Shown here: piece after piece, positions 34,228-42,242 of the stretch
Layout of the letters: every line of letters begins with the position of its first letter
How positions within the stretch are numbered: position 1 is the first letter of the stretch
Origin: JBAXXL01 sp038206725
Lineage (GTDB): Bacteria > Bacteroidota > Ignavibacteria > Kapaibacteriales > UBA2268
DNA length: 64,000 nt
Assembly (NCBI GenBank): GCA_038206725.1
Contig: JBBRAO010000001.1
Span: 62,001 to 126,000, forward strand
Reading direction: 5' to 3'
Notes under the pieces: generated by a model
Database searches by the model: none
What the model saw: the letters and a program-made list of their open reading frames with translations, nothing else
Told to the model about the DNA's origin: nothing
Position numbers and translations under genes: made by a program

Positions 34228-35225
34228 TGAAAAGTATCGCAATAATAGCCCCCAATATAGGTGAATATAAATTTATCCGAGAGATATCGGGAAGTGCGAA
34301 AGATATTAAATTCTTTTGGGCGGGGTACGAATATAATGAAATATTAGAGGGAATTGTAAGTACGAAACCCGATTTACTGCTTATAAGTTTAAATTTTTCA
34401 CTATTAGATGTGCCAAAATTGGTTAAGGATATTGTTACGGCGTATAAGTGTCCGGTATTGCTTTATATAGACGATAAAAAGAACTCCGACGGATTGATAT
34501 TTGACGCACTAAACGCAGGTGCTACGGATTACATTAAGTTACCATTCAATAGTGGCGAAAGTGGATTATTTGATGAATTCACAAAAAAAGTTGGCAAGGT
34601 GCTGAGTTTAGTCAAACTGTCGGACAATAATAATGAGATGCTGAAATTTGCGGAAAGTGCTGAAAAACATAATCTTGTAATTATTGGTTCTTCAACCGGC
34701 GGACCAGCGGCATTGATGGAAATTATAAAAAAACTGCCTAAGCTAAATGAAAGCTCAATCGTTATTATTCAGCATATAGAATCGGATTATATAGAGGCAT
34801 TGGTTGAATGGTTAAGTTACCACTCGATAAATTTGGTTGAGGTAGCGCAAAATAATCATAAGCTTGAAAAGGGAAAAATATTTCTCGCGAATGGTGGGGA
34901 GCATCTGATTGTTGATAAACAAGGATACTTCCGCTATACAAAAGACCCCGAAGAATATCCCTACAAACCGTCAATAAACCGATTTTTTGAATGTATAGCC
35001 GAATTGCCGATGTTTTTCGGGACGGCTGTTATTTTAACCGGTATGGGGCGCGACGGAGCTATTGGTCTGCTGAAATTAAAAGAAAGCAAATGGAAAACCA
35101 TAGCACAAGACGAAAAGAGTTCCGTTGTTTACGGAATGCCAAAAGCCGCCAAGGAAAACGGCGCGGCAGACAAGATATTAGAATTAAATGAAATAGCCGA
35201 TAAAATCGCAAAAATAGTGTATTAA
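34227..35225 (+). CDS. CheB-type methylesterase with degenerate receiver (WspF position)
   Basis: A 332-aa protein. The C-terminal methylesterase domain is intact: catalytic Ser in IIGSSTGGPAAL (Ser 156), His in IIQHIESDY and Asp in LTGMGRDGAIGL. The N-terminal receiver fold is degenerate. The acidic pair that binds Mg is replaced by Ala-Pro (residues 8-9) and the phosphoacceptor Asp by Ser 54 (PDLLLISLNF), although the distal Lys (YIKLPF) remains. In WspF and CheB, phosphorylation of this domain activates demethylation; here that control should be lost or replaced. The start overlaps the CheA stop by one base. Confidence 0.9.
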   Translation: MKSIAIIAPNIGEYKFIREISGSAKDIKFFWAGYEYNEILEGIVSTKPDLLLISLNFSLLDVPKLVKDIVTAYKCPVLLYIDDKKNSDGLIFDALNAGATDYIKLPFNSGESGLFDEFTKKVGKVLSLVKLSDNNNEMLKFAESAEKHNLVIIGSSTGGPAALMEIIKKLPKLNESSIVIIQHIESDYIEALVEWLSYHSINLVEVAQNNHKLEKGKIFLANGGEHLIVDKQGYFRYTKDPEEYPYKPSINRFFECIAELPMFFGTAVILTGMGRDGAIGLLKLKESKWKTIAQDEKSSVVYGMPKAAKENGAADKILELNEIADKIAKIVY

Positions 35226-35241
35226 TAAATTAAGGTTTGTT

Positions 35242-36441
35242 ATGTCAAATATTACCAAACAATTCCAAGAGAAAATTTCGAATTTAAGAATAAAAGTGCT
35301 TTTAGTTGATGACCAAGCAATAGTTGGGGCGACCGTGAAAAAAATGTTGGAAGCCGAAACCGATATAGAGTTTCACTTTTGTCAAGAGCCGTCTCAAGCA
35401 ATCCAAACCGCAATCGCTGTTGAACCGACTGTTATATTGCAGGATTTGGTAATGCCCGACATAGAGGGTTTATCGCTTGTTAGGTTTTATCGTGGGCACC
35501 CGGCTTTGAAAAATGTTCCGGTTATAGTACTTTCATCGAATGAAGAAGCAATTACGAAAGCAGAATCTTTTGAAGTGGGAGCTAACGATTATCTTGTAAA
35601 ACTGCCGGATAAGATAGAGCTTATTGCGCGTATCCGTTACCATTCAGCCGGTTATATCGCTTTATTACAAAGAAATGCGGCTTATGACGCGTTGGAAATA
35701 AGTCAAAAGGAATTGCAAAGCGAGTTGAACAAAGCGGCCGATTATGTGATATCACTTTTGCCTAAAGAAATTGAAAAAGGCCCGATTGTAACCCATTGGC
35801 GTTATATTCCTTCGGCTCAATTGGGTGGTGACGCTTTCGGGTACCACGATTTGGATGACGACCACTTCGCAATTTATCTGCTCGATGTTTGCGGTCACGG
35901 TGTCGGCTCGGCATTGCTTTCGGTATCGGCTATGAATGTGTTGCGTTCGAGTAATTTATCGGATTGTGATTTCAAAGACCCTATTTCTGTGGCACACGCG
36001 ATGAATAAAAATTTCCAAATGCAGGACCATAATGATTTGTATTTTACTTTGATATATGGAGTTTATAATAACAAAACTCGTGATTTGGATTATATTTGCT
36101 GTGGTCACCCACCGGGATATCTAATTCATAAAGATGGGACTGGTGTGGTCGTTCGCAACGAAAACTTCTTTATCGGCGGACTGCCGTTTTTCCCATTCGA
36201 GAAAAGCAATATTAACATACCGGTAGGTTCTTCATTTTACATATATTCCGATGGTGTATATGAGATTGCGAAAAAAGAAGACAATACGATTTGGACGATG
36301 GAGGGTATGTTTGCAATTATTCAACAAAACATAGGCAAAGACAAGTCTGAAATAGATATATTGAACGAATATGTTCATAATTACAGCGGGTTGGAAATCT
36401 TGGAAGATGATTTTTCGATGGTGCGTATAACATTCAACTAA
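35242..36441 (+). CDS. WspR-like receiver fused to PP2C/SpoIIE phosphatase
   Basis: A 399-aa response regulator. The receiver (residues 16-150) is intact: VLLVDDQAIVGATV with Asp 23-24, phosphoacceptor Asp 68 in VILQDLVMPDIEG, and GANDYLVKLPD with the conserved Lys. It resembles the WspR receiver throughout, including FHFCQEPSQAI and IRYHSAGYIALLQR. The output is not GGDEF but a PP2C-type Ser/Thr phosphatase of the RsbU/SpoIIE group: metal-binding acidic motifs GGDAFGYHD, LLDVCGHGVGSALL, YSDGVYEI and LEDDFSMVRI are all present. Its substrate is probably a phosphorylated anti-sigma antagonist, but none is encoded nearby. It is the last gene of the operon. Confidence 0.92.
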   Translation: MSNITKQFQEKISNLRIKVLLVDDQAIVGATVKKMLEAETDIEFHFCQEPSQAIQTAIAVEPTVILQDLVMPDIEGLSLVRFYRGHPALKNVPVIVLSSNEEAITKAESFEVGANDYLVKLPDKIELIARIRYHSAGYIALLQRNAAYDALEISQKELQSELNKAADYVISLLPKEIEKGPIVTHWRYIPSAQLGGDAFGYHDLDDDHFAIYLLDVCGHGVGSALLSVSAMNVLRSSNLSDCDFKDPISVAHAMNKNFQMQDHNDLYFTLIYGVYNNKTRDLDYICCGHPPGYLIHKDGTGVVVRNENFFIGGLPFFPFEKSNINIPVGSSFYIYSDGVYEIAKKEDNTIWTMEGMFAIIQQNIGKDKSEIDILNEYVHNYSGLEILEDDFSMVRITFN

Positions 36442-36499
36442 TTTTTAAACGATTCTGCAAATCCATTCGTTTTAAAGTTGAACAATTATTGATAAAAAA

Positions 36500-37156
36500 G
36501 TGAAAAAAGAACAACAAAATATAGAATCCCAAAGAATAAAAATCATTCTTGAAAAGTTGAGTGAGCACTACCCTGTTACAGAAACTCAGTTGCAATCAAT
36601 GACCGCGTTTCAGCTTTTAGTTGCTGTTATTTTATCGGCTCAATGCACTGACGCTCGTGTGAATATAGTAACAAAAGATTTATTTGCCCTTTACCCTGAG
36701 CCTGAAGATTTCAGAAATATCACGCCGGAAGAGTTGGAAAAACTTATTTTTTCAACCGGGTTTTACAAAGCTAAAACAAAAAATATCAAAGCGATGGCTA
36801 TTAAGTTGCTCGATGAATTCGGTGGTATCGTACCGGAAACTATGGATGAATTGCTTAAATTACCCGGGGTGGGTAGAAAATCGGCAAATGTGATATTGGG
36901 GGATTGGTTTAAAAAGCCCGTAGGTATCGTTGTTGATACACACGTCATTAGAATTGCGAATCGTCTGGATTTTTGCGATACAAGCAATCCGGAAAAAATA
37001 GAAACTGCTTTAACGCAGATTATACCGAAGGATAAATGGGTTCCATTTACACACTACTTAATACTTTTAGGCAGGTCAATTTGCAAAGCTCGGCGCCCGC
37101 TATGCGCTGAATGTTTTTTGGCCGAAAACTGTAATTCAAAAGATAAAACTATATAA
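36500..37156 (+). CDS. nth: Endonuclease III
   Basis: A 218-aa DNA glycosylase/AP lyase that removes oxidised pyrimidines in base excision repair. The helix-hairpin-helix LPGVGRKSANVIL holds the catalytic Lys and VDTHVIRIANRL the catalytic Asp. The four Cys of the iron-sulfur cluster have the canonical C-x6-C-x2-C-x5-C spacing (CKARRPLCAECFLAENC). It starts at GTG; no strong ribosome-binding site is visible. It lies 58 bp after the chemosensory operon. Confidence 0.95.
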   Translation: MKKEQQNIESQRIKIILEKLSEHYPVTETQLQSMTAFQLLVAVILSAQCTDARVNIVTKDLFALYPEPEDFRNITPEELEKLIFSTGFYKAKTKNIKAMAIKLLDEFGGIVPETMDELLKLPGVGRKSANVILGDWFKKPVGIVVDTHVIRIANRLDFCDTSNPEKIETALTQIIPKDKWVPFTHYLILLGRSICKARRPLCAECFLAENCNSKDKTI

Positions 37157-37165
37157 GAGAATAAC

Positions 37166-38233
37166 ATGCAAGATAATACAGTAAAATCGATATTAATAGT
37201 TTTTCTAATAGTGCTAACGCTATATATAATGCACCTATTGGCTGTTGTACTTCAACCCTTGGCATTAGCGTTCTTAGTATCATTATTATTTCAACCGATG
37301 ATGGCGAAATTACAAAAATGGAAAATTCCTGATTTTATAATTTTGCCTTTTGTTGCGATTATTAGTCTGGGAATTTTGTTTACGATTGGTTTGATTATTT
37401 CAAACAGCGTGTTGGATATTTATGCCGACAGAGCTTTCTTGGGTGAGCGGTTATCGGTGAGACTATCGGGTTGGGGAGTTTGGTTAGTTGACAATCTCCA
37501 TTTACAGAAAAGGATTACCGCATTTCAAAGCGATATTTTTTCGGTTTTTGATTTTAAGATGATATCGAGTTTTACCGGTGGATTGCTGAGCGGTATTAGT
37601 AGTTTTGTTGCCGATTTTCTTATGTTTTCCTTATACTATATTATGTTTTTAGTGGGTCTATGCAAACAAGACCGCTTTGTTCGGTATGTTGGCGGCGGTG
37701 GGACACGCGGCGAGAGCTTGCTTAAAGAATATAAATTAATCCACAAAAATGTAATTGGCTATATCAATGTTAAATCACTGATGGGTATATTGAAAGGCGT
37801 TTGTGTTTATGTTATCTGCGTAAGTTTTGGCATAAAATTTCCAATATTTTGGGCATTTTTGATTTACGTTATGAATTTCATTCCATCAATCGGTTCTATT
37901 ATTGGTGCGGTTCTTCCTGCTCTAATGGCACTCATCCAGCTTGATTCCGGATGGAGTATATTCTTCTTTGTGTTACTGATCGCCGGCACGGATTCTTTGG
38001 TTGGTAATCTTGTGGAACCTATTTTTATGGGTCGCAAAATGAATATGAACACAATAACCGTGATTTTGGGTTTAGTTTTTTGGGGTGTTATTTGGGGATT
38101 GCCGGGGATGATTCTTTCGGTACCGTTATTTGTGATAATGCGAATCATATTTGAACATATTCCTTCGCTTGCATTTTTGGGCAGATTGATGGGAAGTTCG
38201 AAAGAATACGAGATAAATGAATCTACAGTATAG
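37166..38233 (+). CDS. AI-2E family transporter
   Basis: A 355-aa membrane protein with about seven or eight hydrophobic segments. LQPLALAFLVSLLFQPMMAKL, YVMNFIPSIGSIIGAVLPAL and NLVEPIFMGRKMNMNTITVILGLVFWGVIWG are the conserved stretches of the AI-2E/UPF0118 family (PF01594). Members include TqsA, a quorum-signal exporter, and Na+/H+ antiporters; the substrate here is unknown. It is 9 nt after nth. Confidence 0.9.
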   Translation: MQDNTVKSILIVFLIVLTLYIMHLLAVVLQPLALAFLVSLLFQPMMAKLQKWKIPDFIILPFVAIISLGILFTIGLIISNSVLDIYADRAFLGERLSVRLSGWGVWLVDNLHLQKRITAFQSDIFSVFDFKMISSFTGGLLSGISSFVADFLMFSLYYIMFLVGLCKQDRFVRYVGGGGTRGESLLKEYKLIHKNVIGYINVKSLMGILKGVCVYVICVSFGIKFPIFWAFLIYVMNFIPSIGSIIGAVLPALMALIQLDSGWSIFFFVLLIAGTDSLVGNLVEPIFMGRKMNMNTITVILGLVFWGVIWGLPGMILSVPLFVIMRIIFEHIPSLAFLGRLMGSSKEYEINESTV

Positions 38234-38258
38234 TTAATTTGAAATAAAAAAGAATAAT

Positions 38259-38969
38259 ATGATAGAAGAATTACGAGAGAATTGGGAAATTGTAAAGAGG
38301 AAAGCTGAAAAAGCGGCTTTGAATTGTAATCGTTTACCCGAAGATATAAAGATAATCGCTGTTTCGAAGACAAAGCCGGTTGAACAGGTTTATGCCGCAA
38401 TATCAGCAGGAATGAATGTATTTGGCGAGAATTACGCTCAGGAATTACATTCCAAGTATTTAAATTTTGAGCAAAGGAACGCGAAACAGCCGGAATGGCA
38501 TTTTATCGGGACATTGCAAAGAAATAATGTAAAATATATAGCTCCCTTTGTTTCGATGATTCATTCGGTTGATTCCGATAAATTAGCTGAAGAAATCGAC
38601 AAACGAGCCGCCGATAGTAATAGGATTATTGATTGCTTGTTGCAGGTAAATACGAGCGACGAATTTTCAAAATCGGGGGAAGACCCTGAACGTATTATTG
38701 ATTTAGCCAAAGAAGTATTAAGACATAAGAACTTAAACATAAAAGGGCTTATGACAATCGGCACATTTACAGAATGTGAAGAAACTATAAGAAAAGAATT
38801 TACTATTCTGCGTGATTGTTTGCGTTTGGTTAATAAGGAAGTTGGTTTAAATTGGAAAGAGCTCTCAATGGGAATGACTTCTGATTATGACATTGCGATT
38901 GAAGAAGGTGCAACGATAGTAAGAGTAGGAACGGCAATTTTTGGTAACCGGATATATTCGGAAAAATAA
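38259..38969 (+). CDS. PLP homeostasis protein (YggS/PLPBP family)
   Basis: A 236-aa protein with an alanine-racemase-like TIM barrel that binds pyridoxal phosphate. The PLP lysine lies in IKIIAVSKTKPVEQV; FGENYAQEL, WHFIGTLQRNNVKYI and SMGMTSDYDIAIEEGATIVRVG are conserved. It has no catalytic partner domain, as expected for this family, which controls PLP supply and amino-acid balance. In many bacteria it neighbours division genes; here it precedes the ATP-grasp gene with one base between. Confidence 0.93.
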   Translation: MIEELRENWEIVKRKAEKAALNCNRLPEDIKIIAVSKTKPVEQVYAAISAGMNVFGENYAQELHSKYLNFEQRNAKQPEWHFIGTLQRNNVKYIAPFVSMIHSVDSDKLAEEIDKRAADSNRIIDCLLQVNTSDEFSKSGEDPERIIDLAKEVLRHKNLNIKGLMTIGTFTECEETIRKEFTILRDCLRLVNKEVGLNWKELSMGMTSDYDIAIEEGATIVRVGTAIFGNRIYSEK

Positions 38970-38970
38970 A

Positions 38971-41900
38971 ATGGAAAATGAAAACTCAACGGCTTTGATT
39001 CACAGAGCTAAAGAATTAAACTGTCTTTATAATATAGATGCTATATTTTCGAATAAGGAATTAAAACCTTATGATAAATTGCAGAGAATTGTCGAGGTTC
39101 TCCCATCAGGATTTCATTATTCCGAGTACTGCTGTGCGAAAATAGTTTTAGAACACGAAATGTACCAAAGTGTTAATTATACTGACACGCTATGGATTCT
39201 TGCAAGCGACATATATTTGGAAGGTGAAATAATCGGCACTATATCGGTCAATTACAAAAAACAATTCCCCGATAGAGATGAAACGGGTTTTTCGAGTGAA
39301 GAGCGCCATTTGCTTAATACAGTCAGCCAATGGCTGAGCCGCGATATGGTTTTATATAAATATGATAAACTTTATGCAAAGATTAAAGATGGTCATTTAA
39401 GTAAAAACCAAAACAGAAGGGCGGATTGGGAGATTATTTTGGATATGCAAAAGCGTACCGACCAGATGATATTTTCCGTTATATCCAAGAAAATGCTGAA
39501 CCATATGCTTTGTGCCGGTATTAAAGAAGCACCCGGATTATTTGTTGTTCTGGGTTCAGTCATTGATCCTGAAATGAATGAGACCACCGAAGTTAACACA
39601 CCTACTCGTAAGCAAGTGCTACAAAGTTCGTTCAATTTGGCGAGTGAGATATTCGAATTAGCGAAAAAGTATTATAACGACAACGAATTGATGGATTTAA
39701 TCAGAAAGTGGATTTCGGAAGAGAAAATGAAATCCCTCGTTAAATCACTTTCTGGTCAAAGTGCTTCTTTAACTGAGATATCCGATGCACTACAACTTTA
39801 TCATCAACAAAACCCTTCGTTTGAGTTGGAAGGTTCAAAATTGGAATTGGGTATCAAAGTAGCATTGATTTCGAAGTTTTTCACCGATCAACTGGATTTT
39901 ATTAATGTTGTCAAAGGTCTTATGGAAGTACGCGATTTCTATGAGATAATGAAAACTGTGATTTTCCCACCTATGAGCTTTGGAAAATTGGGTGGCAAAA
40001 GTGCGGGCTTAATAATCGCGAAGAAAGTTATAGAGCGCTCGAGCGCTTATATGGAATTGTTGGATCATATCGAAATACCCAAGACTTGGTATATCACGTC
40101 CGACGGTATTATGAGCTTCCTGAACTTTAACAATTTAGAGGATATGAATGAGCAAAAATATAAAGATATTGATGATATAAGTCAGGAATATCCGCATATT
40201 ATTCAAACCTTTAAAAACTCGCATTTTCCGGCGTATATGATCAATGGTCTTTCGCGCGCGTTGGACGATTTCGGCGAAGGTCCGATAATTGTCCGCTCGA
40301 GTTCGCTGTTGGAGGATCGTTTGGGAACCGCTTTTGCAGGAAAATACAAAAGTTTGTTTCTTGCTAACCAAGGTCCTAAGGAACAGAGACTAGAAGATTT
40401 GCTTGATGCTATCGCCGAAGTATATGCTTCGATTTTCAGCCCGGATGCAATCGGTTACAGAAAAGAACGCGGTCTGCTCGATTTTAATGAGCAGATGGGA
40501 CTGCTTATCCAAAGTGTAGTCGGTACAAAAGCAGGGAAATACTTCTTCCCGGCTTATGCGGGTGTGGCTTTCAGCAACAATGAGTTCCGTTGGTCACCGC
40601 GTATAAAGCGTACTGATGGAATAATAAGGCTGGTTGCGGGTTTAGGTACTCGCGCTGTTGATAGACTGGGTAACGATTTTCCTATTCTTATATCACCCGG
40701 ACAGCCGGATTTGAGAGTGAATATAACTTATAACGATATGGTCAGGTATTCTCCGAAGATGATGGATGTGATAAATTTGGAGACAAATACATTTGAAACG
40801 ATTGATATAGTACAATTAGTCAGGGTATGTGGTTATCAATTCCCTGAACTGAATAATATGTTTTCAATTGACGAGCAGGGGCATTTGAAAAAACCGCTCG
40901 GTTTGGGAATAAACCCCGCTGAGGATGACATAGTACCAACATTTGAAAACCTCTTTACAAGAACCAATTTTATTGAAAAAATCAAGGTAATGCTTTTTGA
41001 GTTGCAAAATAAATTGGGGTATCCCGTTGATATAGAATTCGCTTCCGATGGTAAGAATCTATACATTTTACAATGCCGTCCTCAAGCGGAATCAATGGAT
41101 TCTGTTTCGGCGATTATCCCAAAAGATATTGATCCTGACCGAGTTCTGTTTACAGCGACGCAATTTGTGTCGAACGGTAAAGTGCCGAACATAGGTTATG
41201 TTATATATGTTGATCCTGATACTTATGAAAATATGTCTGATTACGACGCGATGCGGGATGTAGGTAGAGCAATCGGAAAGCTGAACACTCTGTTGCCAAA
41301 GCGTAGTTTTATAATGATGGGTCCCGGAAGATGGGGAACAAGAGACGATATAAAAATGGGTGTAAAAGTAACTTATGCCGATATAAATAATACTGCTATG
41401 CTGATAGAAATAGCAAAGACTAAAGGCAGTTTTACTCCTGATTTATCGTTTGGAACGCATTTCTTCCAAGATTTGGTAGAAGCTGAAATTAGATATTTGC
41501 CTTTATATCCTGATAATAAACAAAATAAATTCAATGCCGAGTTTTTTATAAACGCAAAAAACTCATTGGATAGATTCCTTCCTGAATTTAAGCATTTAGA
41601 AGATGTTTTGAAAGTGATTAATATTCGCGAAAATACTAATGGAAACATATTGAGAATATTAATGAACGCTATGGAAGATAAAGCACTGGCATATATGACA
41701 ATGGCTGATACAAAAACTATTTTCGAAGAGCTGAGCGATTTCGCGACCGATGCTTCAATTTACGATGAGCCGCTACAGTGGCGCAAGCGAATGAGTGAAA
41801 GTATTGCAGGGCATTTGGATCCGGAAAAATTCGGAGTCAAAGGTATTTATTTGTTTGGGTCTGTCTTTTTAGAACGTGCCGCCGCGGATTCCGATATTGA

Positions 41901-42144
41901 CTTAATAATTCATTTTGCCGGTACGCCAAGACAAAAACACGATTTGATTATATGGTTAGATGCTTGGAATAGTTGTTTAGCTCAAATCAATTATAATAAA
42001 TCCGGGTACAAGATGAATAAAATTCTCGACGTTGTGCTGATAGAAGATAATGAATTCGAAACACGTAAGTACCACGCTGAATTGTTGGATCCTAAAAATC
42101 GCGCGTCAAGAAAACTGAAAATGAACAGAAAAAAAATAATTTAG
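38971..42144 (+). CDS. PPDK-type ATP-grasp protein fused to nucleotidyltransferase domain
   Basis: A 1057-aa multidomain protein. The N-terminal part (about residues 10-140) is GAF-like. From about residue 335 there is a pyruvate-phosphate dikinase/PEP synthase N-terminal ATP-grasp domain: KLGGKSAGLIIAKK, VRSSSLLEDRLGTAFAGKY and LYILQCRPQAES. The phosphohistidine and PEP-binding domains of true PPDK are missing. The conserved stretch MMGPGRWGTRDDIKMGV follows. Near the C-terminus (about 957-980) is a minimal nucleotidyltransferase signature, LFGSVFLERAAADSDIDLII. The reaction is unknown; a sensory or phosphotransfer role is an inference. ATG 38971 follows the PLPBP stop. Confidence 0.8.
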   Translation: MENENSTALIHRAKELNCLYNIDAIFSNKELKPYDKLQRIVEVLPSGFHYSEYCCAKIVLEHEMYQSVNYTDTLWILASDIYLEGEIIGTISVNYKKQFPDRDETGFSSEERHLLNTVSQWLSRDMVLYKYDKLYAKIKDGHLSKNQNRRADWEIILDMQKRTDQMIFSVISKKMLNHMLCAGIKEAPGLFVVLGSVIDPEMNETTEVNTPTRKQVLQSSFNLASEIFELAKKYYNDNELMDLIRKWISEEKMKSLVKSLSGQSASLTEISDALQLYHQQNPSFELEGSKLELGIKVALISKFFTDQLDFINVVKGLMEVRDFYEIMKTVIFPPMSFGKLGGKSAGLIIAKKVIERSSAYMELLDHIEIPKTWYITSDGIMSFLNFNNLEDMNEQKYKDIDDISQEYPHIIQTFKNSHFPAYMINGLSRALDDFGEGPIIVRSSSLLEDRLGTAFAGKYKSLFLANQGPKEQRLEDLLDAIAEVYASIFSPDAIGYRKERGLLDFNEQMGLLIQSVVGTKAGKYFFPAYAGVAFSNNEFRWSPRIKRTDGIIRLVAGLGTRAVDRLGNDFPILISPGQPDLRVNITYNDMVRYSPKMMDVINLETNTFETIDIVQLVRVCGYQFPELNNMFSIDEQGHLKKPLGLGINPAEDDIVPTFENLFTRTNFIEKIKVMLFELQNKLGYPVDIEFASDGKNLYILQCRPQAESMDSVSAIIPKDIDPDRVLFTATQFVSNGKVPNIGYVIYVDPDTYENMSDYDAMRDVGRAIGKLNTLLPKRSFIMMGPGRWGTRDDIKMGVKVTYADINNTAMLIEIAKTKGSFTPDLSFGTHFFQDLVEAEIRYLPLYPDNKQNKFNAEFFINAKNSLDRFLPEFKHLEDVLKVINIRENTNGNILRILMNAMEDKALAYMTMADTKTIFEELSDFATDASIYDEPLQWRKRMSESIAGHLDPEKFGVKGIYLFGSVFLERAAADSDIDLIIHFAGTPRQKHDLIIWLDAWNSCLAQINYNKSGYKMNKILDVVLIEDNEFETRKYHAELLDPKNRASRKLKMNRKKII

Positions 42145-42242
42145 TTTGATGATATTTTATAGTTCGACAAAATAATACTAATTTAGTATCTGTAAAATCT
42201 GAAAATTTGTTTTATCCGTTTTATACATTTGGGGGAATTATG

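Noticed and set aside
36441..36499. Terminator between the chemosensory operon and nth
   Set aside because: Only a weak AACGA/TCGTT stem with a 14-nt loop and no T-run is present.
42223..42230. TACATTTG as a -7 promoter element for the penicillin-binding protein
   Set aside because: It would place the transcription start on top of the ribosome-binding site, and no -33 element lies at the correct distance.
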